From VXPQ01 sp965223485 (GTDB taxonomy: Bacteria; Bacteroidota; Rhodothermia; Rhodothermales; VXPQ01): a stretch of 64,000 nucleotides of DNA. The translations under genes and the position numbers were made by a program. Position 1 is the first letter of the stretch. The number at the start of each line of letters is the position of its first letter. This document shows, piece by piece, positions 8,604-18,004 of this stretch. The stretch is from positions 2,170,001 to 2,234,000 of the forward strand of contig OZ244993.1 of NCBI GenBank assembly GCA_965223485.1, given 5' to 3'. A model generated the notes under the pieces. The model had not been told where the DNA came from, did not search any database, and was given only the letters and a program-made list of their open reading frames with translations.

Positions 8604-11600
8604 ATGTTTGCCGCCGTTCGCGGCTGGAAGAGAGGGCTCCTCCAGCTTGTTTTGCCGGTACCGGCTCTCGCTGCGCTCGCAATGTTTGCGAATGTTGGGA
8701 GCGGCTTGCATGGCGATCCCATGCAAGCCCCCCCATACGAACCCTTCGAAGCGCTCGCCACGCTCGAAGTGGTCGAGAGCTTCCACGTCGAAACATTCGC
8801 TGCGGAGCCGCTCATTGCTGATCCGGTAGACATGACGGTGGACGAGGCCGGCCGCCTTTATGTCGTGGAAATGCCGGGGTATCCTCTCGATACCGGTGGT
8901 ACGGGTCGCGTGATGCGGCTCATGGATACGGACGGTGACGCCCACCCTGACACGAGCGTCGTGTTTGCCGATGGCTTCACGTTGCCGACCGGTATTATGC
9001 GATGGAAGGACGGCGTGCTGGTCACCGATGCTCCCGATGTCATCTATCTGGAAGACAGGGACGGCGATGGACAGGCGGATAGCAGGGAAGTTGTGCTGAC
9101 GGGCTTTGCCCTGTCAAACCCCCAGCACAACTTCAACAACCCGCTGTACGGCATCGACAACGGTATTTATCTGGCCAATAACGGACCAATTTACACCGAA
9201 GCCCATGCCGATCGGTTCGGTGATTTCGGAAGTAGCGTGCATTTTCCCGCCCGTCCGGAAGGGCCTGTGCTTGCGCGCAACGCAAACGGACGCAATGTGC
9301 GGTTTCGCCCGGACACGGGGCTGTTGGAGGAACTATCCGGTGCTTCACAGTTCGGACACGCTTTCGATCCATGGGGGCGGCATTTTCTGGTCGGTAATGC
9401 ACGGCACCAGTTCCATGAGGTAATCGCAGCGAAGTATTTGCGCAGGAACCCTGGGCTTCCGGTGCGCGAGGCGGTGGCCTATTCGTCCGATCACGGAAAT
9501 GCTGCGGAAGTTTTTCCCGTTACGATCGGCCCGGAACACCAACTGCTCACCGATCGCGGCGTGTTTACGTCGGCAGCCGGACCGACGTACTACACGGGCG
9601 GTGCCTTTCCTGAGCCGTTCGACCGGGTGACGTTCGTCACCGAATCGGTGCATAATCTGGTGCATGCCGATATCGTGGAAGATACCGGGGCGACATTCAC
9701 GGCCAAACGCCTGTACGAGGGAAAAGAATTCCTGGCGTCCACGGACAGTTGGTTTCGCCCGGTGAACACGTATGTGGGGCCGGACGGCGCACTCTATGTC
9801 GTGGATTATTATCGAAAGATCGTTGAGCACCCCGAGTGGATGGATGAGGAGACGATTTCGTCCGGACAGTTGTATGACGGCAACGACCGGGGGCGCATCT
9901 ATCGTATCAGTGTGCAGGGGGCGCCGGAGGCCGACTGGCTGGACGCTGTGGACATGACCGGCATGTCCGATGAAGCGCTGGCGGACTTGCTGGGGCACGG
10001 GAACGGGTGGTGGCGTATGCATGCCCAGCGGTTGATTGTAGACAGGCAGGCAATCGGGGTTGGACCTGTGCTGGCGCGCATGGTGCGGGGGGACGAACGT
10101 GCTCTTGCCCGTTTGCACGCGCTTTGGACGCTGCAGGGACTTGGATTGCTGGAAGCGGATGTGCTCCAGGCAGCGTTGTCGGATGCCCATCCCGGCGTGC
10201 GCGCCCAGGCTGTCCGCCTCGCAGAAACGCTCGATGAGACGTATGGGGCAGCGTTATTCGAGAACGACCTGATTGCGATGGTAGACGATGCGGACCCGAA
10301 GGTGCGTTTTCAATTGTTGCTGACGCTGGGCGATCTTTCCACGGATCGAGCAGCGGCAGCGCGGGATCGCTTGCTGGAACGAGATCTGAGTGATTCGTGG
10401 GTGCAGATAGCGTCGCTTACAGCGGGCGCAACCCCGAACTTCGAGGCGATTGTCCGTGTTGTGCGGAGGTTCGGCGATCAGGTCGAAGGGCGGCCGTACG
10501 TGCGACGCGTGGCGGTGCTTACGGGCGTTTCGGGATCAGAAGCAGATATTCGGGAGGGAATCCGGTTTGCACTTGCATCAAGAGGCAACGGCTGCTCCGA
10601 AGTGCTTGAAGGGCTTGCTGATGGATTGGGCCGGCGCACGTTGCGCAGGCCGGGCGGTGGCGCCCCTGATATCGATAGCGATGGGCTCCTTCACGCCTTT
10701 TATGCGGAGGCGGACCCGGATATTCGCCGGGGATTGCTGGCTCTGCTGCGCCATGCCGCGGATATTGATATCGATCCTGTCAGGGCCATGGTTTTCGCCG
10801 CTTCCCATGCGGAGCCGACGGCACGGCGCACGGACATGCTGGCGTTGGTGGAAATGGGTGACGCCGGCGAGGTAGTCCTGGCGTTGCGTAATCTGGTGAC
10901 CAGGTCGGCATCGGAGGCCAAGGTGCAGGAAGCGGCTGTGCGCGTACTGGGGAGTGTGCCCGGGGACGATGTGGGCCGGTTTCTGCTGGACGCATATGTC
11001 CGCCTTTCGGCCGGTGCACGTGGAGAAGCGCTGGATGCCCTTTTTCGATCTGAATCCCGTATGCAGTTGTTGCTCGATGCCGTGGAGGCGGGGGACGTGA
11101 GCCGGTCGGCCCTCGGCTGGAATCGGCGCGTGCGCTTGATGCGGGATACGGAGGGGGCCGTGAAGGCGCGTGCCCGGGGTTTGCTGCGTGCTCCGGACGC
11201 CTCCCGCGTCAGTGTGATGCACGCCTACGAAGCGGCCCTGGATGTGTCTGGCGATGCCGGGCGGGGACAAGCCGTGTATTTTTCCGTATGCGCCCGGTGT
11301 CATGGGTTCGCCGGTTCGGAGGACACCGGCTCGGCCGTTTTTTTCGGCCCCGACCTGGGTACTGTCCGGCATTGGTCGCCCCGGGCGCTTCTGGAAGCGA
11401 TCCTTGTCCCGGAGAGGACGATTGCGGATGGCTACGAACTTTGGAGGTTGGAGCGCCAGAGCGATGCGCCGGTTACGGGCGTTTTGCGTGCGGAAACCCC
11501 TTCTTCCGTAACGCTGGTCACGGAAGAAGGCCGCGAGGAGGTAGCGCTGCGCGCGGAGATCGAAACGTTGCGGCGGGTCGATGCATCCCCGATGCCGATT

Positions 11601-11663
11601 GGTCTCGAGGAGGAAATCGATATACAGGAGATGGCCGATCTCCTGGCGTTTTTGCGAAGATAA
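8604..11663 (+). CDS. Exported membrane-bound-dehydrogenase-type protein with HEAT repeats and a C-terminal c-type heme domain
   Basis: A 1019-residue protein. It has an N-terminal hydrophobic signal segment, then a beta-propeller domain (about 50-430) of the putative membrane-bound dehydrogenase type known from Pirellula and Verrucomicrobium. A helical HEAT-like region (about 450-850) follows, with repeated Arg/Ala-rich helices. A C-terminal cytochrome c-like domain has a single CARCH heme-attachment site at residues 896-900. The architecture fits the TIGR02604/TIGR02603 families. It is probably periplasmic and passes electrons from sugar oxidation to the respiratory chain. It follows the Tat-exported Gfo/Idh/MocA gene by three bases. 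The substrate is unknown, and heme attachment is predicted from the motif only. Confidence 0.88.
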   Translation: MFAAVRGWKRGLLQLVLPVPALAALAMFANVGSGLHGDPMQAPPYEPFEALATLEVVESFHVETFAAEPLIADPVDMTVDEAGRLYVVEMPGYPLDTGGTGRVMRLMDTDGDAHPDTSVVFADGFTLPTGIMRWKDGVLVTDAPDVIYLEDRDGDGQADSREVVLTGFALSNPQHNFNNPLYGIDNGIYLANNGPIYTEAHADRFGDFGSSVHFPARPEGPVLARNANGRNVRFRPDTGLLEELSGASQFGHAFDPWGRHFLVGNARHQFHEVIAAKYLRRNPGLPVREAVAYSSDHGNAAEVFPVTIGPEHQLLTDRGVFTSAAGPTYYTGGAFPEPFDRVTFVTESVHNLVHADIVEDTGATFTAKRLYEGKEFLASTDSWFRPVNTYVGPDGALYVVDYYRKIVEHPEWMDEETISSGQLYDGNDRGRIYRISVQGAPEADWLDAVDMTGMSDEALADLLGHGNGWWRMHAQRLIVDRQAIGVGPVLARMVRGDERALARLHALWTLQGLGLLEADVLQAALSDAHPGVRAQAVRLAETLDETYGAALFENDLIAMVDDADPKVRFQLLLTLGDLSTDRAAAARDRLLERDLSDSWVQIASLTAGATPNFEAIVRVVRRFGDQVEGRPYVRRVAVLTGVSGSEADIREGIRFALASRGNGCSEVLEGLADGLGRRTLRRPGGGAPDIDSDGLLHAFYAEADPDIRRGLLALLRHAADIDIDPVRAMVFAASHAEPTARRTDMLALVEMGDAGEVVLALRNLVTRSASEAKVQEAAVRVLGSVPGDDVGRFLLDAYVRLSAGARGEALDALFRSESRMQLLLDAVEAGDVSRSALGWNRRVRLMRDTEGAVKARARGLLRAPDASRVSVMHAYEAALDVSGDAGRGQAVYFSVCARCHGFAGSEDTGSAVFFGPDLGTVRHWSPRALLEAILVPERTIADGYELWRLERQSDAPVTGVLRAETPSSVTLVTEEGREEVALRAEIETLRRVDASPMPIGLEEEIDIQEMADLLAFLRR

Positions 11664-11669
11664 GGGCGG

Positions 11670-13073
11670 CTACGCTGCGCCTTCCAGCGCCTCACGCATG
11701 GCGTCTACACTCGTAAATTTCACTCGGGGGCGCCCGGATTCCTTGCCCCGAGCGGTTTCCAGTTCGTCGAGGCGCACCCAGTCTTCATAACTGAAATAAT
11801 TCCGACACTGGTTGCGGATCATGCGCTCTGCCTCTTCGGCCGATGGGGCTTCCGGGCAAAGCAGGATCCCGTTGCTTACATCTTCCAGCATACAGGTCGC
11901 CGTTTCCACGGAGTCGGCCTTGTTCGTGCCGATGACCCCCGAAGGTCCCCGCTTGATCCATCCCCCTGCGTATTCGCCTGTCACATGCTTGCGGGTAGCG
12001 GGGTCTACTACGCGGCCTTGTTCGTTAGGAATAATGTTCCACTGTTCATCAAAGGGAACGTCGGTCAGCGGGACGCCCTGATATCCTACGGATCGAAAGA
12101 TCAGTCCGGCGGGAATCGTTTCGAAACGATCGGTGGCGCGCGGGTGCAGACGTCCGTTTTCGCTTCGATGCAATTCGTTATGTACTACCCGTATTGCCGA
12201 TACCCGGCCCGCTTCGTCCCCGATGATTTCGGTTGGTGAAACGAGAAAGCGTATGTGGAGGCCTTTGGGTTTCCCGGAGGGACTGCGTTCGGCGAATCCC
12301 TGAACGATCTCCACGTTGCGGCGAGTGCTGCGGCCTGCGGATGCGAGTGCCTCCTCGCTAAGCGGGTCAAGTGTCGCTTCTTCCGGGCGCACGATGGCGT
12401 CGGCGCCCTCCAGCGTACCCAGTTCCTTCACCTCGGGAGGAGTGAATGCAGCCTGGAGCGGACCGCGTCGGCCCAGTACATGAACCTCGCGGACCCGACT
12501 TTCGCGCAACCGTTCGAGCGCATGATCTGCGATATCTGTGGCCGAAAGTTCCGCCGGGGTGCGGCACAGTATGCGTGCTACGTCGATGGCGACATTGCCG
12601 ACGCCGATGACGACAACGGATTTTGCGGACAGGTCGAACTCGAGATGCCGGTAGTCGGGATGTCCGTTGTACCATGCCACGAATTCGGTCGCTGAATGGC
12701 TGCCATGCAGATCTTCGCCGGGAATACCAAGGGAGCGATCCGTTTGCGCACCCGTGGCATAAAAAATCTGATGGTAATGGCGCTGCAGGTCAGCGCGGGT
12801 CACGTCCGAGCCGAAGCACACGTTTCCAAAAAAACGGAACCCGGGCCTGGAGGCGATCTTGTGATAGACCCGGGTGACGTTCTTGATACTCTGATGGTCA
12901 GGCGCAACGCCGCCCCGGACCAGGCCGAATGGAGTAGGAAGCCGGTCGAACATGTCAATCTCGACATGCAGATCCGGTTGCTTCAGCAAATGATCGGCTG
13001 CATAAAAGGCGGCGGGACCGGCGCCAACGACAGCGATGCGGAGCGGCTGATCTGCGGTGCCCGGTGTTTTCAT
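11670..13073 (-). CDS. Ferredoxin/adrenodoxin-type NADP(+) reductase (FprA-like)
   Basis: Flavoenzyme moving electrons between NADPH and a ferredoxin. The ATG at 13073 gives about 467 residues, and the preceding 35 residues of open frame lack similarity. The N-terminal FAD motif is VVGAGPAAFYAADHLLK. It is followed by DRLPTPFGLVRGGVAPDHQ, the signature of the adrenodoxin reductase/FprA group. A second Rossmann motif (VIGVGNVAIDVARIL) binds NADP, and GRRGPLQAAFT and GGWIKRGPSGVIGTNK are also diagnostic. It faces the heme-protein gene and starts near a divergent transporter gene. No ferredoxin gene is adjacent, so its partner is unknown. Confidence 0.9.
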   Translation of the reverse strand: MKTPGTADQPLRIAVVGAGPAAFYAADHLLKQPDLHVEIDMFDRLPTPFGLVRGGVAPDHQSIKNVTRVYHKIASRPGFRFFGNVCFGSDVTRADLQRHYHQIFYATGAQTDRSLGIPGEDLHGSHSATEFVAWYNGHPDYRHLEFDLSAKSVVVIGVGNVAIDVARILCRTPAELSATDIADHALERLRESRVREVHVLGRRGPLQAAFTPPEVKELGTLEGADAIVRPEEATLDPLSEEALASAGRSTRRNVEIVQGFAERSPSGKPKGLHIRFLVSPTEIIGDEAGRVSAIRVVHNELHRSENGRLHPRATDRFETIPAGLIFRSVGYQGVPLTDVPFDEQWNIIPNEQGRVVDPATRKHVTGEYAGGWIKRGPSGVIGTNKADSVETATCMLEDVSNGILLCPEAPSAEEAERMIRNQCRNYFSYEDWVRLDELETARGKESGRPRVKFTSVDAMREALEGAA

Positions 13074-13351
13074 AGAGGTTGAGGCGCTATTAGCAGGTAC
13101 TGTACCGACGTACGTATCAGGTAGTATACCCTGTGCCGTATCATGCATCCCACCACAGGGGTGGATATCTGTTAGCACATCACATACGGAACGATATCCG
13201 GCTAAAATACGAAGAGCAATTTCAGGATAGCATGAAGACGATATGGTGCGGGTATCGGGTTATCGCCGTTTGCCGGGGAATGCCGCAATGCCTATCATGC
13301 AAAACGTTTTTCGTTGGTTACACCATTCCCTTGTCGGGGATATAGCAGCAC

Positions 13352-14818
13352 GTGTTCGCAGCTACCGGCTCTTTATCGACAGAATCCGCTCTTCACTTCA
13401 GACAGTGGGCCGGCCTCGGCGTAGGTGCGCTTTTATGCGTGGTCTTGCTGCTTATGCCTCCCCCTGCGGATATGTCTCTTCCTGCCTGGAGAGCAGCGGC
13501 TGTGGGCATACTGATGGCAATCTGGTGGATGACCGAGGCCATCCCCATATCCGCTACGGCGCTTTTGCCGCTTGCGCTTTTCCCCTTGCTGGGCATTGCG
13601 GATATACGTGCCGCGGCAGCTCCCTACGCGAATCCGCTGATTTTTCTGTTTCTTGGTGGCTTTTTGATTGCGGCGGGTATGGAACGGTGGAATCTTCACC
13701 GTCGCCTCGCCTTGCGCATCATTGCCATGATGGGGCCGCGTCCCTATGCAATTCTGGCCGGGTTTATGATCGCGGCTGCGTTTTTGAGTATGTGGGTCAG
13801 TAATACGGCGACAGCGCTGATGATGCTGCCGATCGGGCTGTCCGTGGCGGAACTCGTGCGCCGGACCGATTCGAAGGAGGTGGAGCATTTTACGATAGGG
13901 CTCATGCTGATCATTGCGTATTCGTGCAGCATAGGCGGTATCGCAACCCTGGTTGGAACTCCTCCGAATGCGTTTTTTGCAGGATTCATGCTGGAGACGT
14001 ACGACGTGTCCGTCGGGTTCGTGGAATGGATGCAGATCGGCGTGCCCATGGCCCTGATCGCTCTTCCGCTTATGTATTTTGTGGTTACAAGGGTGGTCTA
14101 TCCGATCAAAATCCGGGAAATTCCTGGCGGAGCTGCATTCATTAATTCCGAACTGGCTGCAATGGGGCGCATGAGCCGACCGGAAAAGATGGTGATGGTT
14201 CTGTTTGTCGCCGCTGCCGTCTTGTGGATGACACGCCCTCTTCTCGCGCCGATGATTCCCGGTCTGTCGGACGCGGGCATTGCTATGGGAGTGGGCTTGC
14301 TGTTTTTTCTATTGCCGGTCGATGTCCCGAAAAGGGTGTTTTTGCTCGAGTGGAACGATGCCGAACGATTACCATGGGGATTGCTCATTCTGTTCGGCGG
14401 CGGGTTGAGTCTTGCAGCGGCGATCAATGACACCGGGCTTGCGGCCTGGCTTGGCGCGCAGGCTGGTCTTCTCGAGAACTGGCCGGTTTTCCTGATTGTG
14501 CTGGCCATAGCAACTACGATCATTTTTCTGACGGAATTGACCAGCAATATTGCAACGGTTGCTGCATTTCTGCCGATCGTGGCTTCTATTGGGGTTGGTC
14601 TCGGCGAGTCTCCTCTGGTGTTCGCCGTACCCGCTGTACTTGCCGCAAGCTGTGCATTCATGCTTCCCGTAGCGACGCCCCCCAACGCCATCGTATATAG
14701 CAGCGAGTACGTGACGATTCCCCGTATGGCGCGTGCCGGCATTCTTCTGAATATCCTTTTTATTTTTCTGGTGAGCCTTATAGCGTACGCCCTGCTTCCT
14801 CTGGTGGATCTCGGATAG
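13352..14818 (+). CDS. SLC13/DASS family anion:sodium symporter (dicarboxylate type)
   Basis: Inner-membrane transporter of 488 residues with about 12 hydrophobic segments. The DASS family takes up C4-dicarboxylates, citrate or sulfate with sodium. Two Ser-Asn-Thr-type motifs characteristic of the family's sodium sites are visible: SNTATALMMLPIG in the N-terminal half and TSNIATVAAFLPI in the C-terminal half. TEAIPISATALLPLALFP lies near the N-terminus. The start is a GTG at 13352 giving a short polar leader before the first membrane segment. A second secondary transporter follows 162 bases downstream and pckA lies beyond it, which fits dicarboxylate use and gluconeogenesis. The exact substrate is inferred. 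Confidence 0.9.
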   Translation: MFAATGSLSTESALHFRQWAGLGVGALLCVVLLLMPPPADMSLPAWRAAAVGILMAIWWMTEAIPISATALLPLALFPLLGIADIRAAAAPYANPLIFLFLGGFLIAAGMERWNLHRRLALRIIAMMGPRPYAILAGFMIAAAFLSMWVSNTATALMMLPIGLSVAELVRRTDSKEVEHFTIGLMLIIAYSCSIGGIATLVGTPPNAFFAGFMLETYDVSVGFVEWMQIGVPMALIALPLMYFVVTRVVYPIKIREIPGGAAFINSELAAMGRMSRPEKMVMVLFVAAAVLWMTRPLLAPMIPGLSDAGIAMGVGLLFFLLPVDVPKRVFLLEWNDAERLPWGLLILFGGGLSLAAAINDTGLAAWLGAQAGLLENWPVFLIVLAIATTIIFLTELTSNIATVAAFLPIVASIGVGLGESPLVFAVPAVLAASCAFMLPVATPPNAIVYSSEYVTIPRMARAGILLNILFIFLVSLIAYALLPLVDLG

Positions 14819-14980
14819 CGGCGCATGGTGCGGCAGGACCCGGCGGCTGACCGCTTGTTGGCATCGTCCCGATCCATTGCCTTGCAGGATGCGAATCGCT
14901 ACATTGATTTCCTGATGAGTACAGTCTGTGCGAGCCGCGTACCCGATGGGTATATGTATCCGATTCCATAACGAACTATC

Positions 14981-16243
14981 ATGTCGATCATAGCAACCGG
15001 AACCGTTTGGTGGAAAAAATTGCACTGGCAGATACTGATCGCGATGGTGATCGGTATCGGGGCTGGTATGATAGGGGGGGAGCCCCTCGCCGATAGCGTG
15101 GAGTGGATCGGACAATTGTTCATGAAGCTGCTTCGCATGGTCATCGTTCCCCTTGTGTTTACATCTATTGTCGCAGGGGTTGCGTCGGTAGGTAGCGGGC
15201 GCACCGTAGGGCGGTTGTTTTCCAAGACCCTCGGGTATTATGTGCTGACGAGCCTGCTGGCTATCACCACCGGCCTGTTTCTGGTGAATATCTTTCGTCC
15301 GGGCGAGAAGACCGATGTTGCGAGTGCCATCCAGGCCGATATGCCCGACATCAGAACGCCAAGTTCCGCGGTGGATATTCTCATGGATATCGTACCGGCT
15401 AATGTGATCGAGGCAGCGGCAAGTACCCAGATGCTTGCCATTATCTTCTTCAGTATCATTCTGGGCCTGGCCATCGTAGGGTTGCCGGAGAAGCCCCGGG
15501 CTACGCTTCGGAATTTTTTCGATGCGTTGTTTCAGGTCATGATGAAGATCACCACCGGCGTGATCATGGTGGCGCCCATTGGCGTTTTCGGCCTTATCGC
15601 CACGCTGGTGGGCCGCACGGGTTTTGACACGTTCGGGGCCCTGGGTCTCTACATGTTCGTGTTGTCCCTCGGCCTGACGATTCACTTGTTCGTTACGCTG
15701 CCTTTGGTGCTCTTATTCCTCGGGCGAATAAACCCGATCGTGCATTTCCGGAATATGATTGAACCGCTCGTTACGGCATTCTCTACCGCTTCGTCAGGCG
15801 CTACACTACCTGTGACGATGCAGACGGTAGAAACGAGGGTAGGCGTGTCAAACCGCGTATCGTCATTTACACTGCCGATGGGCGCTACGATAAATATGGA
15901 CGGCACGGCGCTCTACGAGTGCCTTGGGGCCATTTTCATTGCTCAGGCGCTGGGCGTGTCGCTGGGTTTCACGGACCAGGTGGTTGTCGTGTTTACGGCG
16001 TTACTGGCCTCGATAGGGGCTGCCGCCATTCCTTCCGCAGGCCTGGTGGTGATTTTTATCGTGTTGGAAGCAGTGGGGTTGACCGGTGCGGGTCCGGCAT
16101 TCATCGTGGGCGCCATGCTTGCCATAGACCGTCCGCTCGACATGTTCAGGACAGCCGTGAATGTGTACAGTGATTCGTGCGGTGCAGCGATTATTGCCCG
16201 CTCGGAGGGGGAAGAAAACGTGGATACGCACGTCGTTACGTAG
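14981..16243 (+). CDS. Dicarboxylate/amino acid:cation symporter (DAACS family, GltP/DctA-like)
   Basis: A 420-residue inner-membrane symporter of the glutamate transporter fold. Diagnostic segments are the serine-rich reentrant hairpin (STASSGATLPVTM) and the NMDGTALYE motif in TM7, which binds cation and substrate. A second hairpin, ASIGAAAIPSAGL, and the C-terminal DRPLDMFRTAVNVYSD are also present. The family carries glutamate, aspartate or C4-dicarboxylates with sodium or protons. Its position after a DASS transporter and next to pckA supports dicarboxylate or aspartate import feeding gluconeogenesis. It converges with pckA, whose stop lies 80 bases away. No terminator hairpin is obvious in that gap. 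Confidence 0.92.
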   Translation: MSIIATGTVWWKKLHWQILIAMVIGIGAGMIGGEPLADSVEWIGQLFMKLLRMVIVPLVFTSIVAGVASVGSGRTVGRLFSKTLGYYVLTSLLAITTGLFLVNIFRPGEKTDVASAIQADMPDIRTPSSAVDILMDIVPANVIEAAASTQMLAIIFFSIILGLAIVGLPEKPRATLRNFFDALFQVMMKITTGVIMVAPIGVFGLIATLVGRTGFDTFGALGLYMFVLSLGLTIHLFVTLPLVLLFLGRINPIVHFRNMIEPLVTAFSTASSGATLPVTMQTVETRVGVSNRVSSFTLPMGATINMDGTALYECLGAIFIAQALGVSLGFTDQVVVVFTALLASIGAAAIPSAGLVVIFIVLEAVGLTGAGPAFIVGAMLAIDRPLDMFRTAVNVYSDSCGAAIIARSEGEENVDTHVVT

Positions 16244-16323
16244 TTTTGGGCGCAAGGCGTGCATGTGCCGTCGGGTACTTGCTATCTTTCCGGCGGGGGT
16301 ATGCCTGGCTGCATTAGCGTGGG

Positions 16324-17916
16324 TTATGTCCTTTGCAGCACCGGTCCACCGGCGAGCATATCCGGGGATGCCTTGTCCTTGTATCGTTCAAAGTTTTCTG
16401 CGAAACGGTTCGCCAGATCGCGGGCCTGCCGGTCGTATGCTTCTTCGCTGGCCCAGGTTGTGCGCGGGGACAGGAGATTGGCGGGCAGGCCGGGGCATGC
16501 GGTCGGCATGGCAAAGCCGAAGACCGGGTCGGTTCGCATGCGCTGTTCACGCAGCGACCTGTCGTGGATCGCATCGATTATCTGGCGCGTGTGGGCAAGG
16601 GAAATGCGCTTCCCGATACCGTACGGCCCCCCGGTGAATCCGGTATTCACGAGCCATGAATCGGCGCCGTGTCCTCGCATTTTCTCGGCCAGCAACTCTG
16701 CATACTTGCTGGGGTGCCATACCATGAATGCTGCGCCGAGACAGGCCGAAAAGGTGGCTTCGGGTTCCCTCACGCCTTCCTCGGTGCCCGCTACTTTTGC
16801 CGTGTATCCGCTGATAAAATGGTACATGGCTTGCCCGGGAGTCAGTTTTGCAACCGGAGGCAGGACGCCGAACGCATCGTAGGTCAGAAAGATGATATTG
16901 TGTGGATGCCCTCCGATACAAGGGATCTTCGCATTAGCAATATATTCGACAGGGTACGACGCTCGCGTATTGACGGTAATGCTCGTGTCGGCAAAATCTA
17001 CCGCCCGGGTTACTTGGTCGTATACCACATTTTCGAGGATTGTCCCGTAGCGGATCGCCTCGTAAATCTCCGGTTCTTCTTCGCGGGATAGGTTGATCAC
17101 CTTGGCGTAACAGCCGCCTTCTATGTTAAAAATGCCGTTTTCTCCCCATCCGTGTTCGTCGTCTCCGATCAAGCGACGACACGGATCGGCGGAAAGTGCG
17201 GTTTTTCCGGTGCCGGAAAGACCGAAGAACAGCGTGACGTCTCCATCCGGACCCTCGTTGGCCGAGCAGTGCATCGATAGCACATGCTCCTTCGGCATCA
17301 GGTAGTTCATGATGGTGAAGACGCCCTTTTTCATTTCTCCTGCATACGCCGTTCCGAGAATAACCATTTCCCGATCCTCGAAACTGAGATCGACGCTGGT
17401 TTTCGAGGTCATATGCGAGGTGAGCCGGTTACAGGGAAATTCGCCGGCGTTGAAAATCGTATAATCCGGTTCGCCGAAATCCGACAAGTCTTCCTCAGGA
17501 ACCCGCATGAGCATGTTGTGCATGAAAAGGGCGTGGTACGCCCGTGAACAAACGATGCGCACCTTGATTCGATGATCCGGGTCCCATCCGGCATACCCGT
17601 CCAGGACATACAAATGATTTCTTGTGTTAAAGAAATCAATGGCCCGTTCCCGATTGACGAGGTAGGTATGGTGATCCAGTTCAATGTTGATGGCCCCCCA
17701 CCAGATGTCGCGGATGCTGTCGGGATGTTTTACAAGCCGCTTGTCGGCAGGGCTGCGCCCCGTCTTATCACCGGATCGGATGGCGATCGCCCCACTGTCT
17801 ATGATGGCGGCAGGTTCCTGTCGGATGATATGCTCGTAAAGCTGTGCAGGGGTGAGATTGCGGTATACCGGATCCACATGTATCCCGGCATATTCGAGCG
17901 AAATCTGGTGGCGCAT
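16324..17916 (-). CDS. pckA: Phosphoenolpyruvate carboxykinase (ATP)
   Basis: Converts oxaloacetate and ATP to PEP, CO2 and ADP, the entry step of gluconeogenesis. The ATG at 17916 gives 530 residues, the usual length for the ATP-dependent enzyme; the open frame upstream to 18000 is not conserved. The kinase-1 P-loop FFGLSGTGKTALS is present. So are the MHCSANEG segment, the GTAYAGEMKKG lysine region binding metal and substrate, and the LIGDDEHGW kinase-2 motif. It lies 88 bases downstream of xylB on the same strand and opposite two dicarboxylate transporters, in line with growth on organic acids. Confidence 0.97.
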   Translation of the reverse strand: MRHQISLEYAGIHVDPVYRNLTPAQLYEHIIRQEPAAIIDSGAIAIRSGDKTGRSPADKRLVKHPDSIRDIWWGAINIELDHHTYLVNRERAIDFFNTRNHLYVLDGYAGWDPDHRIKVRIVCSRAYHALFMHNMLMRVPEEDLSDFGEPDYTIFNAGEFPCNRLTSHMTSKTSVDLSFEDREMVILGTAYAGEMKKGVFTIMNYLMPKEHVLSMHCSANEGPDGDVTLFFGLSGTGKTALSADPCRRLIGDDEHGWGENGIFNIEGGCYAKVINLSREEEPEIYEAIRYGTILENVVYDQVTRAVDFADTSITVNTRASYPVEYIANAKIPCIGGHPHNIIFLTYDAFGVLPPVAKLTPGQAMYHFISGYTAKVAGTEEGVREPEATFSACLGAAFMVWHPSKYAELLAEKMRGHGADSWLVNTGFTGGPYGIGKRISLAHTRQIIDAIHDRSLREQRMRTDPVFGFAMPTACPGLPANLLSPRTTWASEEAYDRQARDLANRFAENFERYKDKASPDMLAGGPVLQRT

Positions 17917-18004
17917 GCTGGTTTTTGCTGGTGAACAAGGCAAGTATCCGTTGGGTACTGTGGCCGGGGCGCCTGGAGCATGTGCAATCCCATGCCCCAC
18001 ATCT

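Noticed and set aside
14369..15685. 438-codon open frame on the minus strand
   Set aside because: It lies antisense to the two dicarboxylate transporters, has a His/Arg/Gln-rich low-complexity translation and no family features.
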